A stretch of DNA of 64,000 bases from Spirodela intermedia (Eukaryota > Streptophyta > Magnoliopsida > Alismatales > Araceae): NCBI GenBank assembly GCA_902729315.2, contig LR746270.1, positions 7,883,221-7,947,220 on the forward strand, in the 5' to 3' direction. Made by a program: the position numbers and the translations under genes. Below, piece after piece: positions 10,688-23,279 of this stretch; within the stretch, counting starts at the first letter, position 1, and each line of letters begins with the position of its first letter. A model generated the notes under the pieces. It saw only the letters and a list, made by a program, of their open reading frames with translations, was not told the origin of the DNA and did not search any database.

Positions 10688-13600
10688 ATGTCCGACTCTG
10701 GAAGCTCGCTAAATTCGCACTTATCTGAAAAGACATTTCTCTTCGGTCTTAGGCTGTGGGTTGTGATTGGACTTGGTGTTGGACTATTTATTGTGGTCTT
10801 TCTTTCAGTTCTAGCCATAACTGTTTCTCTTAAGAGTAAGAAGAGGTCGAGGAGGGCTTCAGATAATCTCCCCATTACGGAAATCCCCACAGTGTCGAAG
10901 GAAATAAAGGAAGTGAGGGTTGAGCAAGTATCTGCGAATGACTTTGTAGCTGGTAATGGGATTCTTCTTACCATTCATGGCAAGTCAGCGGAGAGGCAAT
11001 CAGATAAGGTCATGGTTCATTTGGGACTTAGTAAAGTAAGACGTGGAGAAAGTAACAGCCGTTCGAGTTCATTTCGCCATACCGAGAAAGACTATAGTTC
11101 CCAGTCTGGTGGAGAAGGGAGCTCTGGGGCCTTTACTGTGCAGGGACAATCATCTTCGTACCCCATTACTGCTCCTTCACCTTTGACCGGTCTTCCTGAA
11201 CTCTCTTACTTGGGTTGGGGTCACTGGTTTACATTAAGGGACTTGGAAGTGGCAACCAATCGTTTCTCAAAGGATAATATTCTAGGAGAAGGTGGATATG
11301 GTGTTGTCTACTGTGGACGCTTAATCAATGGAACTCCAGTCGCTATCAAGAAGCTCCTTAACAACTTGTGAGTTTTTATCACTTAACTTGACGCATGCTT
11401 GTTATTGTTCTATGAAACTTCTAATTTTTGTTAACACTGGGAATTTGCTATTTTTCTAGAGGTCAAGCTGAGAAGGAATTCAGGGTTGAGGTTGAGGCCA
11501 TTGGGCATGTTCGCCATAAAAACTTAGTACGTCTCCTTGGATACTGCGTGGAAGGCACTCAAAGGTGCATACTTCCTCTAATGTTATTTTCCCCTTGTGG
11601 ATTTACTTTGCTTTTTTACTTTTTTGCTACCATCCTCTTGTTCCTGCTATGATGCGTTGCCGTTGTAATATGTGCAGCAATGTATGAATACTATCTCTAT
11701 GTTAAACGTATCTGGCATCCTTATACTTTGATTGGTTGTGCCAAAGATGGTGATAATAGCTAAAAGCTTCCACTTTTCTTGATGAAGAGTATCACAGTTG
11801 TTAAAATTTTGATGTAAACTAGCTTTTGGTTAACTCAGGATGCTGGTATATGAGCATGTTAACAATGGAAATTTAGAGCAGTGGCTTCATGGAGCACTGC
11901 GGCAGCGGGGTTCTTTGACTTGGGAAGCAAGGATTAAGATTCTCCTCGGTACAGCCAAAGCGTAAGTCCAGACCCTAGCATATTGGTACTAGTGAACTAC
12001 CCAAGATGCAAACTGAAGAACATTTAACCCGGATCATGTGTTTATCTTTTGCCGAGGGTACTGAACTCTGATTTGCTAACCATTGATTCTGTTGAAAATT
12101 TTGATGTCTTTTGTGCAGTCTTTCATACCTACATGAGGCTATTGAGCCCAAAGTTGTTCATCGGGACATCAAATCCAGTAATATATTGATTGATGACGAT
12201 TTTAATGCAAAGGTATCTGATTTTGGTCTTGCCAAGCTTTTGGGTGCTGGAAAGAGTCACATCACGACCCGAGTAATGGGAACCTTTGGGTTAGTCTCTT
12301 TTTCCCTGATTTTTTCTTTCATTGGGTTCCGTAATGCTGGTTTTTCTTATACAACTGTTACATGTCAACAGAATTATGATGGTAGTATGGGCTATTATCT
12401 TTTTCTATTGTCCATTGCAGCTATGTTGCTCCAGAGTATGCAAATACTGGTCTTCTTAATGAAAAGAGTGATGTCTACAGCTTTGGAGTGGTTCTATTAG
12501 AAACAATTACCGGCAGGGACCCTGTCGATTATGGTCGCCCAGTCAATGAGGTTTGGAATTTCATCCTATGCTCTTTTTGTTGGATTCATGGATCAGGAAA
12601 GTATTAAAACCAATCCAAATTTACATGGATCCTTACGAATATAACCTGCGATGAATAAATACTGTGCGACAAAAAAACCAATTTTTTGAATTTCAGGGGC
12701 TTTTTGTGACATTGCTATTCTGGAATTCATAGAATCCTGTGGTTGGAGAAAAGTTGAATCTATACGATCTTCTCAATGCTAGTTTTTTTTGATTAGCAGT
12801 AGATGTACCTCCCACGGCCTTTCGTTCTTAGCATGCTGTGGTAGTAAGAGCTGTGACCTACTGAGCGTTGAAGCTGGGGCCATTGGTCATGCTCGTAACT
12901 CGTCTTTCGTACAATATTTCATCTTCTGTTCTCATCGGTTGTCCTTGTGGTACATCGGATTCTTTTGGTCCCATAATCTGAATAACTCCTGGGAAGCTCT
13001 TGTAAAGCTCCTCTTTCATGGCACTAATTGGCCTATGACCAGTTCCTCTTTACACCATGTTGTCAGGCTGACGCATTCCGAGCTCGATAGTGAAATTCTC
13101 TGTAGTTTGAAAGTTGGATGGACTTAGAATCTTAGGAGCAAGATGGTACACATTCTGGACATCCAAGACGTTAAATTCTTCGATAACATCTCTTTAATAT
13201 CCCTAAGCACCTTAGCCTATTGATCACCCGTGCTAGATGATATTATGGCTTATGAGTTGCAGCCCCATGGATTTGTCGGCTCTTTTGCTGGAAGTGTAGA
13301 ATGCGAAAGCATTTGCCCTGGTTTCCGTGCCTTTGCTGTCTCTGTCACAACAATTCCCTGCATAAGAGGAATTTATTTAGACTGAGAATTATTTTATGTA
13401 TAACGACGAGATAGTTTTCTATTAGATGGACAGAATTTGATGCGTTTTTCTAGAGCTCTTGGAGTTTTTATCCCTCCAGTGTCAGGATTTCAGGACCCCT
13501 TTTGCTGGAAAGAGTCACATGCTCTTGGTGGCTTTGTTGCGCAACTCCAAGACTTGGGTTTTATTTACTAAAATAATATTTGGGTTGGTATTGTGATCTG

Positions 13601-13951
13601 CCATTGCTGACAGGTAAATCTGATCGAGTGGCTGAAGATGATGGTTGGGAGCAGGCGCGCTGAGGAAGTAGTTGACCCGACCATTGAGGCACTCCCGTCC
13701 ACTAGAGCTCTCAAACGAGCACTTCTGGCAGCATTGAGATGTGTGGACCCGGATTCAGAGAAGAGACCAAAAATGGGCCAAGTTGTCCGGATGCTGGAGT
13801 CTGATGATCCCATCGTTCGTGAGGTTTGTCTCCTGATCTTTCTCTCGCATTCCTTCCTTCTCCTCGCGATTCCACTGTAAGGTAGCCGAACTGACAAATT
13901 CACCGTCCAGTACCTCTGCACATTTGTTTTTCTCCATCCTTCAAAGAACTA

Positions 13952-13997
<46 letters not shown>

Positions 13998-14298
13998 ACA
14001 AGGGGTCTTCTCCTCACCTGGTCATATGTCCTCTCTGATGTGTTGTGTTGTGTCGTGCCCCATTCCAGAAGAGGCTTAGCCCGGTAGTACCTCATTTAGC
14101 TTTGTGAAGGGTGTCCGCCGTCTGCTCCGTTGAGTCTGTGTGGTGGAGTTTTGACTAAGACTGGCAAGAATTCCTCAGGATCGAAGAAGCCGGCGTCGTC
14201 GCCGGGGTGGGAGCATGGAGATCGAAACTCAATCTCAGAGTAAGAACTCTGACACGGACAAGAGTGACTACTCCGATGCCACTGACAAGGACAAGTGA
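10688..14298 (+). CDS. Receptor-like Ser/Thr protein kinase (At2g42960/At3g59110/At5g18500-like)
   Basis: Seven coding exons join in frame to 512 aa: 10688-11367, 11460-11564, 11839-11961, 12119-12289, 12421-12550, 13614-13823, 14179-14298. The protein has a short N-terminus, one membrane segment (about residues 21-46, [17 protein letters not shown]) followed by a Lys/Arg stop-transfer, a Ser-rich juxtamembrane stretch, and a kinase domain from about residue 187. Key residues are intact: the Gly loop GEGGYG from 200, VAIK lysine 221, HRD Asp319, DFG Asp337 and GTFGYVAPEY; it is an RD kinase. The C-terminus is Arg-rich then acidic ([15 protein letters not shown]), as in this Arabidopsis subfamily, which lacks a large ectodomain. 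The family is membrane-anchored; its ligands are not evident from sequence. The 1.06-kb intron 5 is the longest. A TC microsatellite lies in intron 6. Confidence 0.93.
13952..13995. repeat. (TC)n microsatellite in intron 6 of the receptor-like kinase
   Basis: TC dinucleotides lie between exon 6 (ends 13823) and exon 7 (starts 14179). Confidence 0.93.
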
Positions 14299-14787
14299 TG
14301 AGCCTCCGCCGCCAGAGCTGCCTGCCTAATTCGCTTAACATTCTTTGTGCCCCGGCTGCTGCACCAGCTCCGTCGCCGCCCACTGGCTCCACTGCTGAAC
14401 CTGCCTGCCTCACACAGGTGGGGGACTGATTGTGCTCTGTACAGGTTGGATTTCTTTTTATAAATGTTTTCCAAGGGTTTGCCAGATATATAGAGTCTGA
14501 TCTCACCAGGGAGGAAAGGAAGCCTGTCCTTGATTTGGTTTGATGGGAGAGAGAAGGCTACAGAAGGAAGCCTTTTTGGGCCGGGCCGGGCCGGGTGAGA
14601 GCCCGGAGATCCTGGCCTAGCCCGGGCCTTCCAGCCGGGGGGCCTAAAATTGGGCCCAAAACGAGCTGCTACTTTATCAGGAAATCACATTTCAAGCCGT
14701 AGACTTCGAACTGCCGAGGTCAACTTCTCAGATCACGGGAAGAGAGACGAGGAGAGGGCCAACAAAAACAAAAGGATCTTGTAGGAC

Positions 14788-17700
14788 TCACAGCTCTTGG
14801 GCCTGCCCAGGGTGGGTGGACCTCGGATTCAGCAGCGGCTGTAGGGCTTTGACCACGATGCTCATCTTCGGCCGGAAGTCAACCTCATACTGCAAGCACA
14901 GCGCCGCCACCGCGGCCATCTGCGAGAGAAAAACATAAATCAGCACCATTCTCAGGGTAGACTCTGCCGGATTCCCCCCTTCGCTCACAGGGGGCTAAGA
15001 ATGCTCCTAGAAATCAACACATTTCGAAAATAGTCTGAATATTTTCTACAAATCAAGTTTTTTTTTTTTTAATGTATATCTAAATTAACTCCACCTACTA
15101 AAATTTTGGATACTAATTAATGTAAAATATGGCAAGTAAAATGTATCAAAACAATTAGCCTATATTTGGGTATCAAGAGAAAATAATTAATATATCTATG
15201 TTATAGTTGGTGCGTAATTTTACCTTTGCGACTGCCTTGGGGGGGTATTCTCCTTCAAGTCTTGGGTCAACGCACTGCCCCACCTTGTCCTCACTGAGTC
15301 TCGGGGTCGCCTGCGGATCTGGAGTTAGTGAAATTTTCTGGGAGCTTCCGGGAGGAGTATTTCTAGAGTCAGAAAATGAAGGGTAGGGTTTATACCCATG
15401 TCACCAGGCCCTGTTGTCCACGTGGCAATGTGTGATCCACTGGCTTACGTCCGGTTAGGAGCTCCAAGAGAACGACACCAAAGCTGTACACGTCGCTCTT
15501 AGAGTTGAGCTGCCCAGTCAGCGCATATCTGCCAGGTAGGTGGAAGCCATCCAAACTGTAAATGACTGAGATAGAGAAAGCGACGGTCCGGATTGATCAA
15601 AGCTAAACTGGCCATCAGGCACTGATATGAAATCATCTAGAAAATACCAAATCAGGATTTGCTCCCTACATTTTCAATGTATTCTCCAAAAAAATGCATA
15701 GTTTCCTTTTATGATTCCCCGTGTAATTTCGTTGAAGTCAAATGTGTCCTCCGTTGTTAATTCGAAATACCAATTAAAATAAACAAGCAAAAGGGAAAAT
15801 TTCCAAAGTATTTAGCGACATAACCGCAAAAAAAATTGCTTACTTTTAGCTAAAATATGAAAAAACGAGGGAACGGAAAAGTTTCCTAGGTATTTATTGA
15901 AATCTGAAAAAAAAAAAAAACCGTCATTGCCTGATCTATCACAAGCCGCAGAATCATTCTATTAAAGCTAAATGGGTCACCACTCGTTGATTTGAAACAC
16001 CAAAGAAAAAAAAAAGGAAAGGAAATATTTCCGAGGTATTTATTCAAATAGGCAAAATGAAATATAGTAACTAGCCGGTGAATCATTTTATTACAGCTAA
16101 ATGGGGAAGGGGAGGGGGCGTCAGTTATTGATCTGGCATAATTTGGAAAACAGCCATTTACGAATAATTTCCGCTATGATAATTGAAATATCCGAAAAAT
16201 GCCTCACTGGTCAAAGGTAAATTAGAGAAAAAAAACCAATTTAAAATAGATGCTAAGCGAGAATTCCCAACACATTCATAGTAAAATCTCCGGAAATACA
16301 TGATTCATATTTTTTGATGAATCCCATGGTTATCATCCACAATGCTTGCAGCCTTAATTAATCCATTAGTTCCAAAGGAGAAGGAACTCACTCTGGGGCG
16401 TGGTAACCGAATGTTCCAAGAACACGGGTGGAGTGAAGACGCGCTGCTGTGTCAGGGACCCGATTCGAGAGATCAAAGTCTGAGATCTTCGCCACATTGT
16501 CTCTGAAGACGAGCACATTGCAGGATTTGATGTTCCGATGGATGATGTGAGGCTGGACCCTCTCATGCAAGTACTCGATCCCTCTTGCGGCGCCCAGAGC
16601 GATTTTCACCCGCTGTTGCCATGAAAGCACTGGGCCTGGCTGTGCACCCTTCACACCCTTTCGACCTGTTGTTAAACAAGGAAAGTTATTGGGGATGCAA
16701 GGGACTGATTATGGCATATCAGTCCATTTTTTATAATGCCCTGAAACTTATATGAATAACGATATAACTCTGTTCATAATCCACGTCATACATATATCAA
16801 TCGATATATATACACACACACACACATCTATGCATATGTCATCCAAAGAACTGAAGTGACTCCATGGAGGAGCTGAGGGGCATCTCAGCTGGCACACACT
16901 GGGTTAGGTTAGATCGTTCCTGGCAGGTAAACATTACAGTCCCCAGCAGGCTAGAGATAGTGTCTACAAACGCCCACTTCATGCATAGTAATATATGCTA
17001 AAAATCTGCCCAATAAATAAAACCATGGGAGTTTATGAAAGTTTCACATTTCCTGATCTTGATCTTGATCTGACGTGAGTCATGGAAATCGATTTGAGGG
17101 TAGTAATGCCATTACCGTGAAGGATATCATGAAGGGATCCCATTGTGGCATACTCATAAGCAAGAACACGTAGACGTCCATCAGTGCAATAGCCAAGCAA
17201 CTCAACCACGTTCTCGTGTTTTAACCTAGAAACGATGGACACCTGCACCATTAAAGATTTTAAACAATAGTATAAAGGAGATGGAAATGATGCGAAATGG
17301 TGAGAAATGCCTGACCTGCGTCAGAAACTCTTGGTCTGGCTGCTTGCTGGCATCCAACCATTTAATGGCGGAAGCTTTCCCGTTCTTCAACACACCATGG
17401 TACACTCGCCCGTAAGAACCCTCTCCTATTTGTGCCTTAGTTCCAAAGTTGTCTGTTACTTCTTTCAGCTCATCAACAGGAATTAAAGGGACTGCAATGG
17501 GCTGAATCTGTACAGCCTGAGAAGCCCTCGGAGCAGGATCTGTAGCATGATAACTCGCTTCGTCCCCTGAGCAGAAGATTTGAAAAGAGTCCAAAAATAG
17601 AACACACTGGTCATAATAAGTCAACAAAGAGCTGCCAAGAAGAAACATCCGAGACAGGAAATAAAGATGAATATAATCAGATTGAAAATAGAAAAACAAC

Positions 17701-19348
17701 TGAATCAGTACAAGGGGAAATAGATAGGGAGCTCTGAACGATGATTAAAAACAACTTCTCAGAACGTACCTTTATTCACTAAAAATCTCGTCGAGGAGTA
17801 TATTCTCCTTTGCTTCCAATGCAGAGGCACTGAAGAGGTAGTGGAATTTTTGGCTCAATCCCTTCTTTTTGTCCTCCGAGCTAAAATGAACGAATTCTGG
17901 CTTCACTCCCTTTGCACGCGTTTCTTGGTTGTTCATCTTATTCAAGATTTTTTAGACTATGCCGTTTGCAGTTTCATCAAATTGACTGGCTTGTAGCCTG
18001 ATGGGTTTGATGGTCGAGTTGCAGTTGGCTTAGCTGACCTCCAAAGTGCTACAGACGACAAAATCTGGTAGCGAATTGCTGATATTATTAGCCCAGCAAT
18101 AAGCTCTTATCTTTGTCGGGATAACTTTTGTCAATCATTTGACCTTCCACCATGCTCTGCCCCTACCTCAATAAATTTCTACTTCCATATTCTTTGTCTT
18201 TCCTATTACCCTGGATCCAGATTCTACTTAAGAACTATATTTTGAAAAATCCAGCAAGTTCGTTATTCTGTGTCTCCTTCTAGAAAGGAGATTCCAACCT
18301 TGTTCTTCTGAGTTCTCTGAACAGGCAAACTGTAGCTAGAATTACAGGTTTACTGGATCGGACTAAAGTTCTGACATGGTATACCCAAAACATGTCTGAC
18401 CCAAGGGACCCGAACAAGTTGGATTCGTATTCTTAATAAGTTCAAAACTGTTAAGAGTTATTGCGCCGTCCTAGTCAAAACCAAATTGGCCAACCAGTAT
18501 GGGACTGTTCTTACTACACCCCCTCACAAGAAAGCTGACTTTTGAGCTCTGTGATAAGAATAGTATAAATGAAATACAGTCATCTCAAGAGCAGGCATCA
18601 GCAATGATATCGTGTTAGAGTTATCAGGCCATCAAACACAAAACAAATGGACTATGATTACTTTATTACAATATGTTTACTTCTATAGAAACCCATATAG
18701 GCTATTTTTAATTAAAAAAAGTATAAATGTATAAATGTTAAAGATACATTTCTGAATGTTAGATTTAAGGAGATAAAGAGGAGAAAACTCCAGACTTTTG
18801 TGTTTTATCCTTTAAACGTTCCCAATCCCTGATCCCATTCCTACTGGCTTCAATGATAGCAAGTAGGGGGGTGGCAGGAGGAATGAGGGAGGCATGAAGA
18901 GGTGTGAAATGTGTACGGTGGTTGGCGGAGGCAGGAGGCAGTATGCAAACGACTAAAGCAATGAGCAACATCCACAAAACCCAGTAACAGCAAGACTCTC
19001 ATAAAGCAAAAGGCTTTATGCAACGAACTCCATAATACTCAGATTATACGATATTGATCCACATCATCCCTAATAAGAAATCATATAAAGTTTTCCAAAT
19101 ATCTATGTGACAGCTTCATGGTGAGTACTTCCATCTAAGCTGTCAAACCATAAAGGACGTCCCCGCCCACAACATCACGAGCAGGTGAATATACAAACAC
19201 TTAAAATAAACGGAAAAGTATAAGAATTTTGCAGTGTTAAACATGGAAGGCAAGATATTAGATCACCTGCTGTACGTCTGGTTGTAAAATGTCCTCCAAT
19301 ATCAGGTGCTTCAATGAAATTGTCTTCACAACATGAGAAGCAGCCCAT
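14788..19348 (-). CDS. PTI1: PTI1-like protein kinase with HRN catalytic loop
   Basis: Seven coding exons on the minus strand join in frame to 361 aa, the usual PTI1-like length: 19267-19348, 17316-17566, 17116-17242, 16392-16665, 15396-15528, 15224-15310, 14788-14919. The start [11 protein letters not shown] fits N-terminal myristoylation or palmitoylation in this cytoplasmic family, which acts downstream of AGC kinases and receptor-like kinases in defence and oxidative-stress signalling. The Gly loop is [11 protein letters not shown] (from residue 75), the VAIK-type lysine is K96, and family signatures [34 protein letters not shown] and [19 protein letters not shown] are present. The catalytic loop reads HRNIKSCN: the proton-accepting Asp is Asn198, by an AAC codon. 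DFD replaces DFG, which is normal for the family. Kinase activity is therefore doubtful. Intron 1 is 1.7 kb. The stop is 489 bp from that of the convergent receptor-like kinase. Confidence 0.94.
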
Positions 19349-19796
19349 AATTTCTCTCAGTGATATCCCTTCCCTGAGCAGAGAAACATTCTTTAGTGGC
19401 CAAAAAACAGCATTTTTTTTGCTGTTGCAGCTTCGTAAGGCTGTCCCCTTGCTGCAATCAGTAAGAAAACGGAAAAATAGAGCATATTTTTCAAGCTCTG
19501 GCCCAGGATTTATAAATCCAAATCCCAAGGCATTCAATTCTCTCTGTCTCTGAACGGCCGTCAGGCTGGCAACTGGACACTGACACACCATACAGATGAG
19601 GATGAAGCAAAAATCTAAGATGAACTGAAGCCTTAGGAATACTGCGGAAGTAAAACGTGACAGTTACACCTCAGAGACAATAAATAAATAGTCTACAATG
19701 TTCGTGCCTATTTGTATGCCGTTGACTGGATTGAGTAATCCACGTTAATAAAGATACATTGATTCAAGCAGCCTTATATAAATATATATATTTATA

Positions 19797-19898
19797 GATC
19801 GAGAGAGAGAGAGAGCCAGGAAGGGAGAGAGCTAGAGAGAGAGCTAGGGAGGTAGAGAGCTAGCGAGAACGATAGAGATAGAGAGAGATAGAGAGCTG

Positions 19899-19956
<58 letters not shown>

Positions 19957-19970
19957 CAGAGAGAGAGAGA
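19797..19970. repeat. GA-rich low-complexity tract
   Basis: Interrupted GA repeats with CTAGC-type interruptions, upstream of the PTI1-like start codon on its strand. Confidence 0.85.
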
Positions 19971-19989
19971 GTAGCAGTAGTAGGAGTTG

Positions 19990-20436
19990 TACGAGCGCTA
20001 ACCGATCAAACGCGTGCAGAGGGAGCGCAAGGCTTCCGGCGAGAGCAGGGTGGCACTCCGGCTGTCTCCAAGAAGAACGAGAGGAAGATCGACGATCAAG
20101 GCAGTCCCCCGGAGCACGATCTTCGGCTCCTTCCTGTACGAAGAAGGCCAGAAGGACGGCCGTAAACGCCACCGTCCGCACCAGGACGACGGCCTGGGGG
20201 CCCCAAACGGCCACCACCAAGCCGCTCCGCTCCGCCAACTTCCCTCGCCGGAGACAAAGATTGCGGTGCAGCCGCAGGGTGGCGCAGCCGGCGACCAGTA
20301 CGGGCGCCGCCGCCATCGCCTCCGCGCCTGTCCTCTCCCCCCCGCACCTCCGCCGGAGAGAGAGAGTGAGAGAGTGGAAGGAAAGCCAATGGGAGGGATG
20401 TGAGGGGAGGAGCAGATCAGCGAGAGGTGTGCACAC
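19990..20436 (-). other. GC-rich leader or unrecognised ORF upstream of the PTI1-like gene
   Basis: An abrupt GC-rich island lies about 0.65 kb upstream of the PTI1-like start codon. The minus strand has an internal ATG opening MAAAPVLVAGCATLRLHR, with a hydrophobic stretch VVLVRTVAFTAVLLAFFV, running into the GA-rich tract. I do not recognise the peptide; overlapping frames on both strands are also open because of the GC bias. The most likely reading is the promoter-proximal 5' UTR exon of the PTI1-like gene. A small unknown protein is possible. Confidence 0.3.
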
Positions 20437-20867
20437 TCCGCTGATAGCTGTCGCACGATGTAGGATCCACGCGTATCGTGCCGGTCTACGTGGACATAGA
20501 ATAATTGATTTTGGCGGTTAAAATTTAAAATAGACAGGTGCCTACTAAATCGCACGGAGGGACACGTGCGACAGGCCAGAGACTCCTTCGAACTCCGCAC
20601 ATGTTTCTATTATTTACCTTTTAAACAGCTAGTACGTAGATTGATAGAATTAATTAGCGACTTGCTATATATAAATTAGGCCACAAATTATACGTCCATT
20701 AGAATCAAAATTAATGCCTAAATTAAATTAATTTATAAATAAATGAAATAATTAGTATGGTAACTTAATATTTCACATGACCAAAACAAGGGGAATTATC
20801 CTTTTTTTCTTCAAACACTCTAATATCTTCCTCATTTTTCTCCTCTCTCTCATGTTTACTTTATAGA

Positions 20868-20993
20868 TAATCACATTATGGAGTAAAAACGATAAATTTG
20901 ATAATAATAAGGTCATTTTATATCATCATATATTAATCACATTATGGACAAAAAAAAATATTTAATAATAACAAGGTCATTTTATGTCATCAT
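20868..20993. repeat. 66-bp direct duplication
   Basis: The segment starting aatcacattatgga at 20868 recurs at 20934. Both copies end with aaggtcattttat, one variable base, then tcatcata. Confidence 0.8.
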
Positions 20994-22539
20994 AATACTA
21001 AAATAATGATAGACGCTCTAAACCAACACTAGAAAAACTTTAGTCCCTCACAAGCCAAGAAACAAGGAGTTGACCTAAGGTAGCCAGTTGACTTTGTGTG
21101 AAGAAGCACATAATTGGAGAAACATGATAAAATATGTAAAATATGAGGATAAAATGGGCCATATAGAGTCTACGACCATAGAGAACATGCGAGCCAATGT
21201 GTAAATATTATTTAGCATTTATTCTTTATAGAATCTGGTAACCTACCCTATGGCTTTAAATACTTTCATATTGAAAAAATAAAATTAATCATAAATATTA
21301 AATATCCTCTTATTATGATAATGATTGGATGGGGAGCTAAGCTATTAGATCTAATAAATTTGGTGTTTGATTGTGGTTTTCAAATATAAAGCTATAAAAA
21401 GAGTCATGGTCCAAATGTAGAAAAATGAATTAAGTATTTAAAGGAGAAAGTCACACAGAAAAGGATGATTGAGTCAAATCAACATGTTACTAAGTCAAAC
21501 TCAAGAAAGGGTTTTCTCTTAAAAAGAAATATTTTTCTCTAAAAATTACTTCAAGTGTTAGAGTATCACTGATCATCTATAAACACACTTGGCAACATTA
21601 ATTAATCAAAGGGTCAAAGAAAATTAAATATTTATAAATAAAAGTTCACACTAAATGACATATTATTCTGTGAGTCAACTTGACAAACTTTTGACCAAAC
21701 TGATATCAAATGAAGTAGATTTGAATGGTAACTCTTGAGATCCTTCAACAAGTACTTTGTAAGAGATAATAGTGGAAACCAAGGGTAGGAACTCTTAGTA
21801 AGTGGATGTAGGTGAAAGAAGTCAAACCACTATAGAAGAGAGTTTGTTTCTATTGGATGTGACAAGTGAGGTGACCTAATGAGCCATAAAGTGCAAAAAT
21901 TATGAATAAGCCCCCCTTCCTCCATTATGCCACGTAGCCTATTTGGGAGCAAAAGACCCAATGGAGAGTCTCCTAGAAGAATAAAAGTGAGATGAGCAAG
22001 ATTGCTAGTAATAATATATATGAAGAGTTGACTTTTTCAATAGTTGACTTACTTGGCCTATCTTACCATGGAGTAGATTCTAATAATAATAATATGTGGC
22101 CTTGTGAAGGAGCTCACCCCCAACTAAAAATAGAGACAAAGCTCACCTCCTTTGGCTGATGACAAGTTTATATTATATTTTTAAGTAAATGGAATTATTC
22201 AAATAGTAGCCAAATGGGCTTGAAGACACTAACAGGTGTATGGTTATTCTTTAGCCATCATCAAGATTGTTTCTCATGTTACCTCTAGAAAAGGCTTCAT
22301 CAAATATACATCTTGTGATTCGTTGCAGCCTTCCTTTGTAATTTTTAGATGGATACAATTCTTCAACCAACATCTTCTAGAACATGTTTAAGATTACTGC
22401 ATGGCTCAAACATGCATGCATGTGTGTATATAATTACCATGTATTAAGATATTTGGCTTCTTATATCATGTTATTAAAAAAAAATAATTCTCACATAAAT
22501 TAAACATTAAGAAAAATATATAAGTTTATTCAATAATTG

Positions 22540-22930
22540 TGCTGTGCAACATGGTTGTGATATATAGAGTAATTGAACTTGATGTACTTTATGATGACTC
22601 ATCATATATTAGCATTTTACACTTCATATAGTCTATTTTTTGGCAAAAATCATCATGAGATTATAGACCATGCTATTTTCCAATGTGACTCATCATAAAT
22701 GGGCATATTACGTAATTTTCATATATTTGAATAACATACCATGATATACTCTAGGTGCTTTGTGACAACTCTTCATATGCTCTATTGTTTTCTGAAAATA
22801 ATCATGAGATGACAGCAGAGTAATATTGATATAATGTCATATCTTCCAATGTAACTCATCATATGTTGAGACATTATCTAATTTTCATATATTTAAACAT
22901 TATTTATGACATGATGCACCATTTATAATA
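22540..22930. repeat. Degenerate tandem repeat, period about 166-175 bp
   Basis: Three partial units share a tccaatgt(g/a)actcatcata block (22678, 22844, with a related block near 22596), a ctaattttcatatattt block, and a tcatgaga block. Divergence is considerable. Confidence 0.6.
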
Positions 22931-23279
22931 AAAAATAAATATATTACTTTTATTTGCTTTTGGTAATTTAAAAAATCAACAAAAAAAATTCTGAAACTCA
23001 ACAAGAACCATAAGTCTCCAAAATATCAGAGCCATAAAATATAAAAATATTTTTAATTATTTAGCTAAGAAGACTCTTCGGAAGCAGAACTCATCTTGTG
23101 ATTATTCTTTCATTCCCACAACACTGAGTTGGGCCGCGCTTTTTGTGATGACCAGATCGGCCCATTAACTCACCTCTCCGGAGAAGTTCGCTTGGAGGTC
23201 GGTCCTAGTTGCTCTTTTTCGTCGACTTTTGCTCTGTTGGTGAAGAAGGCCGGCGCGGGGCGGAGTCCACAGGGAGGTG

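Larger units (their letters stand above)
20440..23279. other. AT-rich intergenic DNA with local duplications
   Basis: No gene motif was found on either strand. It holds two local tandem duplications (20868-20993 and 22540-22930). The last 180 bp are GC-rich and form the likely promoter and leader of APEM9. Confidence 0.5.

Noticed and set aside
12789-13127. 112-codon frame inside intron 5 of the receptor-like kinase
   Set aside because: Flanking kinase exons join cleanly without it (exon 5 ends 12550, exon 6 starts 13614), and the peptide does not belong in a kinase domain.
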